DNA of 6,038 nucleotides, from NCBI GenBank assembly GCA_016935775.1, contig JAFGQF010000191.1, positions 1 to 6,038 on the forward strand, given 5' to 3'. The position numbers and the translations under genes are program-made. The notes beneath the pieces are model-generated. The model did no database searches. It worked only from the letters and a program-made list of their open reading frames with translations, and was not told where the DNA came from. Positions within the stretch are counted from its first letter, which is position 1, and every line of letters starts with the position of its first letter. The stretch is from Caldifarciminota bacterium (GTDB lineage Bacteria > Hydrothermota > Tepidihabitantia > Tepidihabitantales > Tepidihabitantaceae). Positions 5,347 through 6,038 of this stretch are shown here, piece by piece.

Positions 5347-6038
5347 GTGAAGTTACCGGACCTCAAGCAGCTGCCGCGGCCGGTTCGAATCATCCTGTTT
5401 CTCGTCGCCCTCTACGTTTTCCTGCTGTCAATCGAATTGCTCGGCGACGCGTTCAAAGGCCTGGGCTCGGGCTTCGCGAAGACTCTCTTCAGCCTCACCG
5501 CCACCCCGGTCGCCGGGCTGTTCATCGGCATCCTCGCCACCTCGGTCTGCCAGAGCTCATCGTCCACGACTTCGGTAGTCGTCGGGCTGGTTGCCTGCGG
5601 CCAGCTCGACATCGCCCACGCCATCCCGATCGTGATGGGCGCGAACATCGGCACCACCGTAACCAACACCCTGGTATCGTTCGGCCACGTCACCCGGCGG
5701 CAGGAATTCGAGCGGGCGTTCCCGGCCTCGATTGTGCACGACATCTTCAACCTGTTGTCGGTGGCGCTGCTGCTGCCGCTCGAGATCGCTTTCCAGCCCC
5801 TGGCCCGCTCCTCGGCCTGGCTGGCCCGGACCTTCCAGGGCGCGGGCGGCCTTGCATTCGCCAGCCCGCTCAAAGTAGTAATGACCCCGGTCGGCGATTT
5901 CATCAGCCGGCTCGCCGGCGGCATCCCGCTGCTCATCCTCGCGGTCGCGCTCGTCCTGCTCTTCGCCGCGCTCAAGCTGATGGTCGACATGATGCGCTCG
6001 CTCATCAGTCGCCGCATCGAGCTGGTGGTGGACAAGTA
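5347..6038 (+). CDS. nptA: Na+/phosphate symporter, SLC34/NptA (NaPi-II) type, N-terminal part
   Basis: An open frame with no stop to the right edge (230 codons visible). It encodes an inner-membrane symporter that imports phosphate with sodium. Residues 15-32 form a first hydrophobic helix. The core of the first inverted repeat follows: TPVAGLFIGILATSV (53-67), then C-QSSSSTTSVVVGLV (68-81) with the hallmark QSSS motif. After that come IPIVMGANIGTTVTNT (93-108), EFERAFPASIVHDIFNLLSVALLLPLE (120-145), and a hydrophobic helix at about 193-214. The QSSS, GANIGT and VHDxFN set is the signature of NaPi-II cotransporters. The second repeat, with the second QSSS, would lie beyond the edge. Start at GTG 5347 is chosen because it precedes the conserved region closely; no in-frame ATG precedes the first membrane segment. 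No SD is visible, and the nearest promoter predicts a leaderless or nearly leaderless mRNA. A PhoU-like C-terminal domain, found in some relatives, cannot be checked here. Confidence 0.88.
   Translation, partial: MKLPDLKQLPRPVRIILFLVALYVFLLSIELLGDAFKGLGSGFAKTLFSLTATPVAGLFIGILATSVCQSSSSTTSVVVGLVACGQLDIAHAIPIVMGANIGTTVTNTLVSFGHVTRRQEFERAFPASIVHDIFNLLSVALLLPLEIAFQPLARSSAWLARTFQGAGGLAFASPLKVVMTPVGDFISRLAGGIPLLILAVALVLLFAALKLMVDMMRSLISRRIELVVDK

Noticed and set aside
5412..6035. 207-codon open frame on the minus strand
   Set aside because: Antisense to the Na/Pi symporter, whose QSSS and GANIGT motifs fix the coding strand; low-complexity S/T/M-rich product.

Overview
The window is a compact phosphate-acquisition locus from a GC-rich, Gram-negative bacterium. 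Evidence for an outer membrane is a porin-like beta-barrel gene. Evidence for lineage is a C-terminal FlgD-like/T9SS-type tail (ending in an 'AAGVYFIRV' strand) on a secreted enzyme. That tail is common in the FCB superphylum and candidate divisions such as WOR-3/Stahlbacteria. The lineage is an inference from protein style only; no marker gene is present.

Layout, read in the direction of the minus strand from the right: a secreted PHP-family metallo-phosphoesterase-like protein (5165-3060), a PhoB/PhoP-type OmpR-family response regulator (2955-2275), a phosphate-selective-porin-like outer-membrane protein (2154-1075), the periplasmic phosphate-binding protein PstS (1050-184), and the first 39 codons of a PstC-like permease that runs off the left edge (119-1). 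Divergently, on the plus strand, a Na+/phosphate symporter of the SLC34/NptA type begins at about 5347 and runs off the right edge. All intergenic gaps are under 200 bp. They hold recognisable promoter-like elements, Shine-Dalgarno (SD) sites and hairpins. I see no RNA genes, insertion sequences, CRISPR arrays or transfer scars.

A coherent working model follows, with the joint function inferred. The secreted PHP enzyme would release phosphate from an organic phosphoester outside the cytoplasm. The porin would admit phosphate or the substrate through the outer membrane. PstS with PstC (and presumably PstA/PstB beyond the left edge) would give high-affinity ABC uptake, and the SLC34-type symporter would give sodium-driven uptake. 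The response regulator would be the phosphate-starvation switch; no sensor kinase is next to it.

The most notable points are the PHP/CehA-like exoenzyme inside a Pho-type locus, and an 18/20-identical 20-bp element at the promoters of both the regulator and the PHP gene. Others are a perfect 14-bp hairpin between pstS and pstC, and 11-bp-phased TGTCA-like half-sites in the porin-pst promoter.
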